In this document: in pieces, positions 8,658 to 17,989 of the stretch | How positions within the stretch are numbered: position 1 is the first letter of the stretch | Layout: each line of letters starts with the position of its first letter | Source: Catellatospora tritici | GTDB taxonomy: Bacteria; Actinomycetota; Actinomycetes; Mycobacteriales; Micromonosporaceae | Assembly: GCF_019083965.1 (NCBI RefSeq) | Contig: NZ_JAHRCY010000002.1 | Coordinates: forward strand, 248,001-312,000 | Direction of reading: 5' to 3' | Length of the DNA: 64,000 nt | The notes under the pieces: generated by a model | What the model was told of the DNA's origin: nothing | The model's input: only the letters and a program-made list of their open reading frames with translations | Database searches by the model: none | Position numbers and translations under genes: made by a program

Positions 8658-9578
8658 TCAGCCCTTCGCGTAGTCGATGTCCGGTTCGAGGTAGATTACC
8701 CGGGCAATCGGCACTGCGGCACGGATGCGCGCCTCGGCGGCGTCGATGCCGCGCGCGATCTCGTCCGCCTTCTCGTCATGCCGGACCGCGATCTTGGCGG
8801 CGACGAGCAGCTCCTCCGGGCCCAGGTGCATCGTGCGCATGTGGATCACGCGCTCGACCTCGGGACCGTCGACGATGGCGGCCGCGATGGCAAGGATGTG
8901 CTCCTCGGTGGCCGACTCGCCCAGCAGCAGGCTCTTGGTCTCGATCGCCAGCACCACGGCGATGGCCACCAGCAGCAGACCGATCATCGCGGTACCGGCC
9001 GCGTCCCACCGGCCATAGCCGGTGATCAGCGTCATACCGACGCCGATCAGGGCGAAGACCAGACCCACCAGCGCGCCGAAGTCCTCCAGCAGGATCACCG
9101 GAAGCTCCGGCGCCTTGGCCCGCCGGATGAAGTTCTTCCACGAGACGCCGTTGCGGATCTGGTTCGACTCCTTGATCGCGGTCCGGAACGACAGCGACTC
9201 CAGGACGATCGCCACGACCAGCACCGTGATCGGCACCCACTGCCACTCGGTGATCGGCTCCGGGTGCTCCCACTTGTGCCACGCCTCGTACAGCGCGAAC
9301 AGGCCACCCACGCTGAACAGCACGATCGACACGATGAACGCGTAGATGTAGCGCTCCCGGCCGTACCCGAAGGGGTGCAGCGCCGTCGCCTCGCGCTTGG
9401 ACCGCCGCCCGCCGAGCAGCAGCAGCAGCTGGTTGCCCGAGTCCGCCACCGAGTGGATCCCCTCGGCCAGCATCGACGACGAGCCCGTCAGCCCCCAGGC
9501 CACGAACTTCGTCACCGCGATACCGAGGTTGGCGGCCAACGCCGCCACGATCGCCCTGGTGCCGCCCTCGGCACTCAT
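8658..9578 (-). CDS. Cation diffusion facilitator family transporter
   Basis: A 306-residue membrane protein with about six helices followed by a cytoplasmic domain. The helix II signature GIHSVADSGNQ supplies the conserved His/Asp metal ligands of the CDF family. The stretch LHPFGYGRERYIYAF is typical of the Zn/Fe/Co-exporting branch. CDF proteins exchange divalent metal for protons; substrate cannot be decided from sequence alone. It sits between the SIS isomerase (40-base gap) and manA (5-base gap) in the mannose operon. No metal regulator is adjacent. Confidence 0.87.
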   Translation of the reverse strand: MSAEGGTRAIVAALAANLGIAVTKFVAWGLTGSSSMLAEGIHSVADSGNQLLLLLGGRRSKREATALHPFGYGRERYIYAFIVSIVLFSVGGLFALYEAWHKWEHPEPITEWQWVPITVLVVAIVLESLSFRTAIKESNQIRNGVSWKNFIRRAKAPELPVILLEDFGALVGLVFALIGVGMTLITGYGRWDAAGTAMIGLLLVAIAVVLAIETKSLLLGESATEEHILAIAAAIVDGPEVERVIHMRTMHLGPEELLVAAKIAVRHDEKADEIARGIDAAEARIRAAVPIARVIYLEPDIDYAKG

Positions 9579-9618
9579 GCCTTTGCCCCGACCGTCGTCA
9601 TCCCGCAGAACCCATACT

Positions 9619-10824
9619 TCACTTGCGCAACTGCTCCTTCAGCTCGGTGACGGCCGGCACCGCCATCGGATCGAGGCCATGCCCGAGCCCGAGGTACACC
9701 GAGGCGAAGTCGGTCGCCGCCACAAGCGAGGCGAAGCGCTCCAGCGCCGAGCCTCCCTCAGCGGTGAGCACGTCAACCTCGATGCCTCGCCTCGCGGCGA
9801 TGTCCTGCACGACCTCGGCCCGCCGGTCCGTCGTCTGCGCCGCACTGTTCTCGTCGGCGAGACCACCGTCGCACAGCAGCACCACTTTCAGGCGCGGAGG
9901 GTCGGCCGAAGGCGCGTCGAGGTCCGGATCAGCGAAGATGTCCCGCTCCAGCGCGGCCAGCGCGCCGAAGACGCCGTCGAGCAGACCCACCCGGCCCCGA
10001 CCGGCCTCGCCGAGCGCGTCGGTGACGACCGGGTAGCGGGCGTTGGCCGACAGCATGTCGCCGTAGCGCACCGCCGCGACCGCCGCCAGCGGCGAGTCAC
10101 CCCAGATGATGGGCACCGAACCGGCCAGGTTCAGGGCGAGGGTCTTGGCCCGGTTGACGAAGGTCTCGGCGGTCGGCCGGCAACGGTCGGCCTCCAGGTC
10201 CAGCCGGGTCGCGGTCTCGGCCAGGTCGGCCTCGTTGACCTTGACCAGGCCCAGCGCGCGTGCGGTGAGCAGCACCGGCACGGTCAGACCCCACAGGTTC
10301 GCCCGCGCCGCGCCGCGGCGGGGCACCTGGATGAACGGCGCCCGGTGGCGCTCGGCCACCGACTGCAGCGGCGAGCCGGGAGCACCGATCGCCACCAGGC
10401 GCGCTCCGCGCCGCCCGGCCGCCTCCGCGACCGCCAGCGCCTCGGGCGAGCGGCCCGACGCCGATACCGCGATCACCACGTCGGCCGCGCCGATCCAGGC
10501 GGGCACCTCCACGCTGCGGTGGGTCAGCACCGGGACCAGGCAGCGGGGCCCGGCGATGGTGGTGAGGATGTCGCCGGTACGGGCCGCCGTACCGGCGCCC
10601 ACCACCACGACCGCCCGGGGGCGACCCTCGTCGGCCAGGTGGCTCAGATCCACCTCGGCGGTCAGCGAGGTCGCCTCACGCACCTGCGCGCCCGCCGAGG
10701 CGATGGCGCGCAGCATCCCGCCCGGGTCACGGGCGGCCAGACCCGGGGCGTCGTCGAGCAGCGCCTCGTCGAACCACCGGTTGCCGCGTACGCCCGCGGC
10801 ACCGTCCAGCGGCGGCATGGCCAT
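9619..10824 (-). CDS. SIS-domain phosphoglucose/phosphomannose isomerase-like protein
   Basis: A 401-residue protein with an N-terminal SIS domain (VVVVGAGTAARTGDI; VIAVSASGRSPEALAVAEAA) and a C-terminal PGI/PMI-type domain. Equivalent proteins lie between manA and manB in mycobacteria (Rv3256c) and are presumed sugar-phosphate isomerases. The ATG at 10824 overlaps the Trm112 stop by one base (TGATG), implying translational coupling; longer in-frame reading would cover the whole Trm112 gene. Substrate (glucose- or mannose-phosphate) is inferred from neighbours. Confidence 0.82.
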   Translation of the reverse strand: MAMPPLDGAAGVRGNRWFDEALLDDAPGLAARDPGGMLRAIASAGAQVREATSLTAEVDLSHLADEGRPRAVVVVGAGTAARTGDILTTIAGPRCLVPVLTHRSVEVPAWIGAADVVIAVSASGRSPEALAVAEAAGRRGARLVAIGAPGSPLQSVAERHRAPFIQVPRRGAARANLWGLTVPVLLTARALGLVKVNEADLAETATRLDLEADRCRPTAETFVNRAKTLALNLAGSVPIIWGDSPLAAVAAVRYGDMLSANARYPVVTDALGEAGRGRVGLLDGVFGALAALERDIFADPDLDAPSADPPRLKVVLLCDGGLADENSAAQTTDRRAEVVQDIAARRGIEVDVLTAEGGSALERFASLVAATDFASVYLGLGHGLDPMAVPAVTELKEQLRK

Positions 10825-11006
10825 CAGGCACCAGCCTTGTCGGTCAGCACCTCGTCGAGCAGCAGTACCGGCAGACCCTCGCGCACCGGATACACCCGGC
10901 CGCACGAGGTGCAGGTCAGCGTCTGCGCCTCGGGGTCGTGGCGCAGCGGGGCGTGGTCCTCCGCCGGGCAGGCGAGAATCTCGAGCAGTTGCGGGTCGAG
11001 CGACAC
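10824..11006 (-). CDS. Trm112 family zinc-ribbon protein
   Basis: A 60-residue protein starting at a GTG with AAGGAG upstream. It reads LLEILACPAEDHAPLRHD then LTCTSCGRVYPVREGLPVLL; the second half has the CxxC pair, the first half a single Cys. This is the Trm112/YcaR fold, which in other organisms activates methyltransferases or serves as a small zinc-binding scaffold. It is coupled to the SIS isomerase by a one-base overlap and follows manB by 55 bases. Its partner here is unknown. Confidence 0.85.
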   Translation of the reverse strand: MSLDPQLLEILACPAEDHAPLRHDPEAQTLTCTSCGRVYPVREGLPVLLLDEVLTDKAGA

Positions 11007-11061
11007 GTCGGCTCCTTCACATCGCAGGCTGGGCTACAGCGAGGCTGAGCTGAAGTGCAGC

Positions 11062-12441
11062 CTACCCACGGACGAGCTTGAGCACCTCGTCGCGCAGCTG
11101 CGACATCCGCTCCACGCTCGGGGCCTCGACATTGAGGCGCAGCAGCGGTTCGGTGTTCGAGGCGCGCAGGTTGATCCACGCCCCGTCGTCGAAGGTCACG
11201 GTGAGCCCGTCCAGCTCGTCCTGCGGCTGCCCGGCGAAGTGCTCCCGCACCTTGGCCAGGCTCGCGGGCTGGTCCGACACCACCGAGTTGATCTCGCCCG
11301 AGGCGGCGTACCGCTCGTACTCGCGGCCCAGTTCGGCCAGCGGCCCGGACTGCTCGCCCAGCGCGGCCAGCACGTGCATCGCGGCCAGCATGCCGGTGTC
11401 GGCGCCCCAGAAGTCGCGGAAGTAGTAGTGCGCCGAGTGCTCGCCGCCGAAGACGGCGCCGGTCGCGGCCATCTCCGCCTTGATGAACGAGTGCCCGACC
11501 CGGGTGCGCACCGGCGTGCCGCCGTGCTCGCGCACGATCTCCGGCACCGCCGCCGACGTGATCAGGTTGTGGATGATCGTCGAGCCGGGGTGCTTGGCCA
11601 GCTCGCGGGTGGCCACCAGCGCGGTCACCGCCGACGGCGAGACCGGGTTGCCGTCGGCGTCGACGACGAAGCAGCGGTCGGCGTCGCCGTCGAAGGCCAG
11701 GCCGATGTCGGCGCCCTCCTTGACCACGGCCTGCTGCAGGTCGACCAGGTTCGCCGGCTCCAGCGGGTTGGCCTCGTGGTTGGGGAACGAGCCGTCCAGC
11801 TCGAAGTAGAGCGGCACGATGTCCAGCGGCAGAGCCGGGAGCACCGCGTCGCCGAGCACCGCCGGGACGGTGTAGCCGCCCATACCGTTGCCCGCGTCCA
11901 CGACGACCTTCAGCGGGCGTACGCCACTGAGGTCCACCAGCGTGCGCAGGTGCGCGGCGTAGTCGGCCAGCAGTTCGCGCCGCTCGATGGTGCCGGTCGC
12001 GGCGGGGACGGGCGTGCCCGCGTCCAGCAGCGCCTGGGCGGTCTCGCGGACCGCGGACAGGCCGGTGGCCTGACCGACCGGCTTGGCGCCCGCATAGCAG
12101 AGCTTGATGCCGTTGTACTGCGCCGGGTTGTGGCTGGCGGTGAACATCGCCCCGGGCAGGTCGAGCACGCCGGAGGCGTAGTAGAGCAGGTCGGTGGAGC
12201 CGAGACCGGCGTTGATCACGTTGACGCCCTCGGCGCGTACACCGTCGGTGAAGGCCGCGACCAGGGCGGGCCCGGACTCGCGCATGTCGTGCGCGACCAC
12301 GATGGTGCCGCGGTCCTCGCCCCGCTCCCGCAGCGTCTGCGCGAACGCCCGTCCCAGGGCTCCGGCGACCTGCTCGTTGAGCTGATCGGGCACGGTGCCA
12401 CGCACGTCGTAAGCCTTCACGATGGTGGACAAGTCAAACAT
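11062..12441 (-). CDS. manB: Phosphomannomutase / phosphoglucomutase
   Basis: A 459-residue alpha-D-phosphohexomutase that converts mannose-6-phosphate to mannose-1-phosphate. Visible signatures: the phosphoserine loop TASHNPAQYNGIK, the metal loop FDGDADRCF, the sugar-binding GGEHSAHYYFRDF, and the C-terminal phosphate loop RASNTEPLLRLN. The ATG at 12441 (MFDLSTIVKAYDVRG) has GAGGAG about nine bases upstream; a GTG at 12450 would abut the ribosome site. It opens the manB-Trm112-SIS-CDF-manA run. In mycobacteria the next gene upstream is DUF3499; here that gene is 24 kb away. Confidence 0.93.
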   Translation of the reverse strand: MFDLSTIVKAYDVRGTVPDQLNEQVAGALGRAFAQTLRERGEDRGTIVVAHDMRESGPALVAAFTDGVRAEGVNVINAGLGSTDLLYYASGVLDLPGAMFTASHNPAQYNGIKLCYAGAKPVGQATGLSAVRETAQALLDAGTPVPAATGTIERRELLADYAAHLRTLVDLSGVRPLKVVVDAGNGMGGYTVPAVLGDAVLPALPLDIVPLYFELDGSFPNHEANPLEPANLVDLQQAVVKEGADIGLAFDGDADRCFVVDADGNPVSPSAVTALVATRELAKHPGSTIIHNLITSAAVPEIVREHGGTPVRTRVGHSFIKAEMAATGAVFGGEHSAHYYFRDFWGADTGMLAAMHVLAALGEQSGPLAELGREYERYAASGEINSVVSDQPASLAKVREHFAGQPQDELDGLTVTFDDGAWINLRASNTEPLLRLNVEAPSVERMSQLRDEVLKLVRG

Positions 12442-12810
12442 TTCGCTCACTCCTCGCAGCTGGGACCGCCACAGCCTAGCCATCACAGGTTTCCCCACCG
12501 CGACAACATGCTGGCGCGCGGGCGTGGACGGTCCGACCGCGTCACCGCGATAGGAAGATCATCTAAAAGGTGATACCCAATCAGGGGATCCCGTATTCCG
12601 ACGACGGGACCTTTATCCGGCCCTCAATAGGCGCATCGCCAATATCGCCCGTGATTCACTTCACAGCTGATTAGCCGACTGTTCAGACGCTGTTACCTTC
12701 GAGGCCGTCTACCGACCCCTTCTGGCACTTCCCGCTGAGTCACGTCGATTCCGACCCCTCTGCGTGCCTGGGGGATGGCATCCGGTCAAAGGCTCAACGG
12801 GGAAATGAAA
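12442..12810. other. Divergent intergenic region between manB and the glycosyltransferase
   Basis: A 369-base gap that is noticeably AT-richer than its surroundings. It must hold the divergent promoters of manB and of the glycosyltransferase. I see a weak pair TTAGCC/TACCTT upstream of the glycosyltransferase and a small hairpin TCCCGT/ACGGGA (12589-12609), neither convincing. Confidence 0.4.
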
Positions 12811-14988
12811 ATGGCAAAGATCAGCATTGTGGTGCCTATCTACAATGTCCAGCCGTATCTGCGCGAGTGTCTGGATTCAATCCTGAACCAGACATTCCGT
12901 GATATCGAGGTCATCGCGGTGGACGACCGGTCCCCCGACGGCTGCGGCGCGATCATCGACGAGTACGCCGCGCGGGACTTCCGGGTGCGTCCGCTGCACC
13001 TGCCGGAGAACGTCGGTCTGGGCGGCGCGCGCAACGCCGGGCTCGCAGTGGCCACGGGCGAGTACGTCTGGTTCGTCGACAGCGACGACTCGCTGACCGA
13101 GGGCTCGCTCGCCGCCGTGGCCCAGCGCCTGGCCGCCACGGACCCCGACGTGCTCATCGTCGACTACGCGCGGACCTACTGGTGGGGCGCGCAGAAGCGC
13201 AACATGCTGCACGAGCTGCTGAGCGACCCCGATCAGCCGGACGTCTTCCGGATCGCGCAGCGGCCGGAGCTGCTGCAGCTGTTCCCGTGCGCCTGGAACA
13301 AGGTCGTCCGGCGCGAGTTCCTGATCGCGGCCGAGTTGCCCTTCCCCAGCGGATGGTACGAGGACCTGCCGTTCACCTACCCGCTGCTGGCCCACGCCGA
13401 GCGGGTCAGCGTGCTGCCCCGGGTCTGCGTGCTCTACCGCCAGCGCCGCTCCGGTTCGATCCTGGGCACGACCAGCGACCGCCACTTCGAGGTCTTCGCC
13501 CAGTACGACCTGGTCTTCGAGCGGCTCGCCCGCGCCGCCGACGGCGCCCGGATCCGGCCCTGGGTGCTCGGTCACGCCATGAACCACTGCCTCGTCGTGC
13601 TCGGCAACCCCCGCCGGCTGAACCCCGACTCGCGCAGCCGCTTCTTCCAGGAGTCGGTGCTGCTGCGCAAGCGTCACCTGACCGGCGACGACTACATCCT
13701 GCCGCCCGACGCCAGCCCGGCGCGGCACCGCCTGCTCGCCCTGGGCAGCTGGCTCGGCTACCGCAGCATGCGCCACGCGCACGGGCGCCTCGACCAGACC
13801 CGACGCAAGCTGGGCGGGGCCAAGCGGAAGCTGGGCGGCCAGGCCAGGGGACTGCGCCGCAAGCTGCAGTACGCCTACTACAGCCTCCAGCGCCGCCGCC
13901 CCATCGACCAGCGGCTCGCCGTGTACTCGGCGTACTGGGGCCGGGGCGTGCGGTGCAATCCGGCTGCGATCTACGAGCGGGCCCGTGAACTCACGCCCGA
14001 GGTGCGCGGCGTGTGGATCGTCAAGGCCGACCGGGTGGCCGACGTGCCCCCCGGCGTGGACTACGTCGTCGAGAACTCCTGGCGCTACTTCCGGGTGCTG
14101 GCCCGTGCCCGCTGGTTCATCAACAACGTGAACTTCCCGGACTTCGTGGTCAAGCGCAAGGGCAGCGTCCACCTGCAGACCCACCACGGCACCGCACTGA
14201 AGTCGATGGGCATCGACGAGATGCGCTACGCCCTGACCGCACGCAAGATGAACTTCGGCAAGCTGCTCAAGCGCGTCGACCGCTGGGACTACAGCCTCGC
14301 GGCCAACACGTACTCCACCGAGGTCTGGGGCCGGGTCTACCCGAGCAACTACCAGTCCCTGGAGTACGGCTACCCGCGCAACGACATCCTGTCCACCGCC
14401 ACGGCCGAGGACGCGGCGAAGGTGCGCGCGGAGCTCGGCATCCGGCCCGACCAGAAGGTCGTCCTCTACGCGCCGACCCACCGCGACTACGCCAAGGGGT
14501 TCGACCTGCAGCTGGACCCGCTGGCGCTGGCCAAGGCGCTCGGACCCGACGGCGTGGTGCTGATGCGGGCGCACTACTTCTACGACCGCGACGCCTCCTC
14601 GGTCGCCGCGCACCCGCAGGTCCGCGACGTCTCCGACCACCCGAGCATCGAGCAGCTGTACCTGGCCACCGACGTGCTCATCACCGACTACTCGTCGGTG
14701 ATGTTCGACTTCGGCGTGCTCGACCGGCCCATCGTGATCTACGCGCCCGACTGGGACGTCTACCGGGCCACCCGGGGCACCTACTTCGACCTCGCCACCG
14801 AGGGTCCTGGCCCGTTCTGCCGCAGCCAGGACGACCTGGTCTGGCTGTTCGAGCACGACCAGGTGCGCAGCCCGGAGGCGGAACTGGCCCGCGCCGCGTT
14901 CCGGCGCCGCTTCTGCCACCTCGACGACGGCCGGGCCGCCGAGCGGGTGGTCCGCCACCTGTTCCTGAACCAGCCCGCCGCCGCCTGA
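12811..14988 (+). CDS. Two-domain glycosyltransferase: GT2 fused to TagB/TagF-like glycerophosphotransferase
   Basis: A 725-residue protein. Residues 1-220 are a family 2 glycosyltransferase (ISIVVPIYNV, VDDRSPDG, the DxD-type FVDSDDS). Residues about 350-715 match CDP-glycerol:poly(glycerophosphate) glycerophosphotransferases, with LQTHHGTALKSMG, LYAPTHRDYAKG and ITDYSSVMFDF. Such fusions polymerise or decorate wall teichoic acids or similar polyol-phosphate polymers at the cytoplasmic membrane face. A basic Arg/Lys-rich linker (about 330-360) joins the domains. The ATG at 12811 has GGGGA seven bases upstream; ATGs at 12775 and 12805 are alternatives. No other teichoic acid gene is nearby. 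An AT-rich promoter region precedes it and a strong terminator follows. Confidence 0.86.
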   Translation: MAKISIVVPIYNVQPYLRECLDSILNQTFRDIEVIAVDDRSPDGCGAIIDEYAARDFRVRPLHLPENVGLGGARNAGLAVATGEYVWFVDSDDSLTEGSLAAVAQRLAATDPDVLIVDYARTYWWGAQKRNMLHELLSDPDQPDVFRIAQRPELLQLFPCAWNKVVRREFLIAAELPFPSGWYEDLPFTYPLLAHAERVSVLPRVCVLYRQRRSGSILGTTSDRHFEVFAQYDLVFERLARAADGARIRPWVLGHAMNHCLVVLGNPRRLNPDSRSRFFQESVLLRKRHLTGDDYILPPDASPARHRLLALGSWLGYRSMRHAHGRLDQTRRKLGGAKRKLGGQARGLRRKLQYAYYSLQRRRPIDQRLAVYSAYWGRGVRCNPAAIYERARELTPEVRGVWIVKADRVADVPPGVDYVVENSWRYFRVLARARWFINNVNFPDFVVKRKGSVHLQTHHGTALKSMGIDEMRYALTARKMNFGKLLKRVDRWDYSLAANTYSTEVWGRVYPSNYQSLEYGYPRNDILSTATAEDAAKVRAELGIRPDQKVVLYAPTHRDYAKGFDLQLDPLALAKALGPDGVVLMRAHYFYDRDASSVAAHPQVRDVSDHPSIEQLYLATDVLITDYSSVMFDFGVLDRPIVIYAPDWDVYRATRGTYFDLATEGPGPFCRSQDDLVWLFEHDQVRSPEAELARAAFRRRFCHLDDGRAAERVVRHLFLNQPAAA

Positions 14989-14998
14989 ACACCGGCGG

Positions 14999-15029
14999 TC
15001 GGCCCGGGAGCGGCGTGCTCCCGGGCCGA
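14999..15029. terminator. Bidirectional hairpin terminator
   Basis: A perfect 13-bp stem (TCGGCCCGGGAGC at 14999-15011, its complement at 15017-15029) with a 5-base loop lies between the convergent glycosyltransferase and aldehyde dehydrogenase genes. Confidence 0.8.
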
Positions 15030-15041
15030 ACCGGGCCGAGC

Positions 15042-16475
15042 TCAGAGGGTCAGACCGGTGAGTACGAGGACGCGCGGGTCGGTGTAGTCGTCCATGGCGC
15101 TGCGCAGACCCTCGCGGCCGACGCCGGAGCCCTTCACGCCGCCGTACGGCATCTGGTCGGCCCGGAACGACGGCACGTCGCCCACGATCACGCCCCCGAC
15201 CTGCAGCGTCGCGTGCGCAGTGAACGCCGTCTGCAGGTCGCCGGTGAACACGCCCGCCTGTAGGCCGAACGCGGAGTCGTTGACCGCCGCGAACGCGTCG
15301 TCATCGGAGTCGACCGCCGACACGACCAGCACCGGCCCGAACACCTCGTCGCAGGAGACCTTCGCGTCCGCCGGGACGTCGACCAGCACGGTCGGCGCGT
15401 AGGCGGCACCGTCGCGTGCACCACCGGTGAGGACGCGGGCGCCCGCGGCGACCGCCTCGTTCACCCAGCTCTCGACCCGCTGCGCGGCGGCTTCGGTGAT
15501 CAGCGGACCGACCTGGGTGTCGGCCGCCGCCGGGTCGCCGGTCTTGAGCGCGCGCACCGCCGCGACCAGCTTCGGCACGAACTCCGCCATCCGGTCCCGG
15601 TGCACGATCACCCGCTGCACCGCGATGCAGCTCTGCCCGGCCTGGTAGTTGCTGAACAGCGCGATGCGCTGGGCCGCCCAGTCCAGGTCGGCGTAGTCGC
15701 CGCAGACCACCGCGGCGGCGTTGCCGCCCAGCTCCAACGTCACGTGCTTGTGCGGGACGGCCTGCTGAATGCTCGCGCCGACCGGCCCGGAGCCGGTGAA
15801 CGACACCACCGGCAGGCGCGGGTCGGCGACCAGGGCCGCCGCGCGGTCGTTGGGCAGCGGGACGACCGAGAACATGCCCGTGGGCAGGTCGGTCTCGGCC
15901 AGCAGCTCGCCCAGCAGCAGGGCCGACAGCGGCGTGGCCGGGGCGGGCTTGACCAGGATCGGCGCGCCGACCGCGATCGCCGGGGCGACCTTGTGCGCGA
16001 CCAGGTTCAGTGGAAAGTTGAACGGGCTGATGCCCAGCACCGGCCCCTTGGGGAAGCGGCGGACCACGGCCATCCGCCCGGCCGCGGCCGGGTCGGTGTC
16101 CAGCCGCATCAGCTCGCCCCCGAACCGCCGCGCCTCCTCGGCGGCCCACCGGAACGTGGAGACGGCACGGTTGAGTTCGGCCTTGGCCCACAGCAGCGGC
16201 TTGCCGTTCTCGCCGCTGATCAGCGCGGCCACCTCATCGCCGCGCTCGGCCAGGCGGCGGCTGACGTGGTCGAGGGCGGCGGCGCGGGCGGCGGCCGACA
16301 GCCGGGCCGCTTCGGGGGCCACCCGCGCGGCGGCCGCGACAGCGGCTTCCACCTGCGCAGGGGTGGCATTGGAGGTCTGTCCGACCACGCGCCCGTCGTA
16401 GGGGTTACGCACAACTACAAGATCATCACTGGACTCGGGGCTGCCCGCGATCCAGAACGGGGTCTGATCGGCCAT
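15042..16475 (-). CDS. NAD(P)-dependent aldehyde dehydrogenase
   Basis: A 477-residue aldehyde dehydrogenase. The catalytic Glu lies in TLELGGNAAAVV and the catalytic Cys in NYQAGQSCIAVQR; the cofactor loop VSFTGSGPVGASI is present. The substrate-pocket segment ISPFNFPLNLVAHKVAPA resembles the lactaldehyde / phosphonoacetaldehyde / non-phosphorylating GAPDH branch rather than classical succinate semialdehyde dehydrogenase. It is divergent from the aminobutyraldehyde dehydrogenase, 74 bases apart, so it could supply the last step of putrescine breakdown (semialdehyde to acid). Substrate is inference. Confidence 0.83.
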   Translation of the reverse strand: MADQTPFWIAGSPESSDDLVVVRNPYDGRVVGQTSNATPAQVEAAVAAAARVAPEAARLSAAARAAALDHVSRRLAERGDEVAALISGENGKPLLWAKAELNRAVSTFRWAAEEARRFGGELMRLDTDPAAAGRMAVVRRFPKGPVLGISPFNFPLNLVAHKVAPAIAVGAPILVKPAPATPLSALLLGELLAETDLPTGMFSVVPLPNDRAAALVADPRLPVVSFTGSGPVGASIQQAVPHKHVTLELGGNAAAVVCGDYADLDWAAQRIALFSNYQAGQSCIAVQRVIVHRDRMAEFVPKLVAAVRALKTGDPAAADTQVGPLITEAAAQRVESWVNEAVAAGARVLTGGARDGAAYAPTVLVDVPADAKVSCDEVFGPVLVVSAVDSDDDAFAAVNDSAFGLQAGVFTGDLQTAFTAHATLQVGGVIVGDVPSFRADQMPYGGVKGSGVGREGLRSAMDDYTDPRVLVLTGLTL

Positions 16476-16549
16476 AAGCCCACCCTACTGCACGGAAACA
16501 GTTGCTCAAGACCCTTGCTCGTTGCGGATTCCGTAGCGAAGATTGCCTT

Positions 16550-17989
16550 ATGCCACCGATGACAGAACAACTGGCCAACTTCATCAACGGTAAGTACGTA
16601 GCGCCGGTGGACGGCGGCTACGCGGACCTGATCGACCCCTGCACCGGGGAGATTCTCGCAAGCGCCCCGGTCTCCGGGAAGCAGGACATAGAGAACGCCA
16701 TGGCCGCGGCGGCCGCCGCCTTCGACACGTGGCGCGACACCACGCCCAGCGAGCGTCAGAAGGCGCTGCTGAAGATCGCCGACGCGGTGGAGGCGCGCGC
16801 CGACGAGCTGGTGGCGCTGGAGAGTCGCAACACCGGCAAGCCGCTGGCGCTGACCGCGAGCGAGGAGCTGCCGCCCGCGATCGACCAGATCCGTTTCTTC
16901 GCCGGGGCCGCCCGCCTGCTCGAGGGCCGCTCCGCCGGGGAGTACATGGCGAACCTGACCAGCTATGTGCGGCGCGAGCCGATCGGCGTCTGCGCGCAGG
17001 TCACGCCGTGGAACTACCCGCTGCTAATGGCGGTGTGGAAGTTCGCCCCGGCCATCGCCGCGGGCAACACCGTCGTGCTCAAGCCGTCGGACACCACGCC
17101 GATGTCGACGCTGCTGCTGGCCGAGATCGCCGCCGAGTTCCTACCGCCGGGCGTGTTCAACGTCGTCTGCGGCGACCGTGACACCGGCCGGGCCCTGGTC
17201 TCGCACCCGACTCCGGCGATGGTGTCGATCACCGGCTCCACCCGGGCCGGATCCGAGGTGGCCGCCGCGGCCGCGCCCGCGATCAAGCGCACCCACCTGG
17301 AGCTGGGCGGCAAGGCGCCGGTCATGGTCTTCGACGACGCCGACATCGCCGCGGCCGCCGAGGGCATCGCGATCGCCGGGTTCTTCAACGCGGGCCAGGA
17401 CTGCACCGCCGCCACCCGCGTGCTGGTCACCGAGGGTGCGTACAACGCCTTCGTGGCGGCCCTGACCGAGCAGGCCCGCAACCTCAAAACCGGCGCGCCC
17501 GACGACGAGGACGTGCTGTTCGGGCCGCTCAACAACGCCAACCAGCTGGCCCGGGTCACCGGCTTCATCGAGCGGCTCCCGGCCCACGCCCGGATCACCG
17601 CCGGTGGCCACCGCGTCGGCGAGCGCGGCTACTTCTTCGAGCCGACCGTCGTGGCCGACCTGGTCCAGGGCGACGAGATCGTCACCGACGAGGTGTTCGG
17701 GCCGGTCATCACGGTGCAGAAGGTCGCCGACGAGGCGCAGGCGCTGAAGTACGCCAACGACTGCCGGTACGGCCTGGCCTCCAGCGTGTGGACGTCCGAC
17801 CACGGGCGCGCGATGCGGGTCAGCAAGCGGCTGGACTTCGGCTGCGTCTGGGTCAACACCCACATCCCGCTGGTCGCCGAGATGCCGCACGGCGGGTTCA
17901 AGCAGTCCGGCTACGGCAAGGACCTGTCCGCGTACGGCCTGGAGGACTACACACGGGTCAAGCACGTCATGCACAACATCGGAGAATGA
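16550..17989 (+). CDS. Gamma-aminobutyraldehyde dehydrogenase-like aldehyde dehydrogenase
   Basis: A 479-residue aldehyde dehydrogenase with VTPWNYPLLMAVWKFAPA, the Glu motif HLELGGKAPVMVFDDADI, the Cys motif FFNAGQDCTAATR, and the ending SGYGKDLSAYGLEDYTRVKH, typical of the aminobutyraldehyde/betaine aldehyde branch. It should oxidise 4-aminobutyraldehyde from putrescine to GABA. Its stop overlaps the start of the GABA aminotransferase (ATGA), strongly supporting this role. The start is ATG 16550 or 16559; no clear Shine-Dalgarno. A close homologue lies at 29370-30851. Confidence 0.85.
   Translation: MPPMTEQLANFINGKYVAPVDGGYADLIDPCTGEILASAPVSGKQDIENAMAAAAAAFDTWRDTTPSERQKALLKIADAVEARADELVALESRNTGKPLALTASEELPPAIDQIRFFAGAARLLEGRSAGEYMANLTSYVRREPIGVCAQVTPWNYPLLMAVWKFAPAIAAGNTVVLKPSDTTPMSTLLLAEIAAEFLPPGVFNVVCGDRDTGRALVSHPTPAMVSITGSTRAGSEVAAAAAPAIKRTHLELGGKAPVMVFDDADIAAAAEGIAIAGFFNAGQDCTAATRVLVTEGAYNAFVAALTEQARNLKTGAPDDEDVLFGPLNNANQLARVTGFIERLPAHARITAGGHRVGERGYFFEPTVVADLVQGDEIVTDEVFGPVITVQKVADEAQALKYANDCRYGLASSVWTSDHGRAMRVSKRLDFGCVWVNTHIPLVAEMPHGGFKQSGYGKDLSAYGLEDYTRVKHVMHNIGE

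Noticed and set aside
9397..12573. Long plus-strand open frame spanning CDF, SIS isomerase, Trm112 and manB
   Set aside because: Its product is Arg/His/Gln-rich shadow sequence; the minus-strand genes have clear families, ribosome sites and coupled starts.
15042..16475. Succinate semialdehyde dehydrogenase GabD
   Set aside because: The pocket segment ISPFNFPLNLVAHK differs from the usual GabD motif and fits other aldehyde dehydrogenase branches, so only the general family is called.
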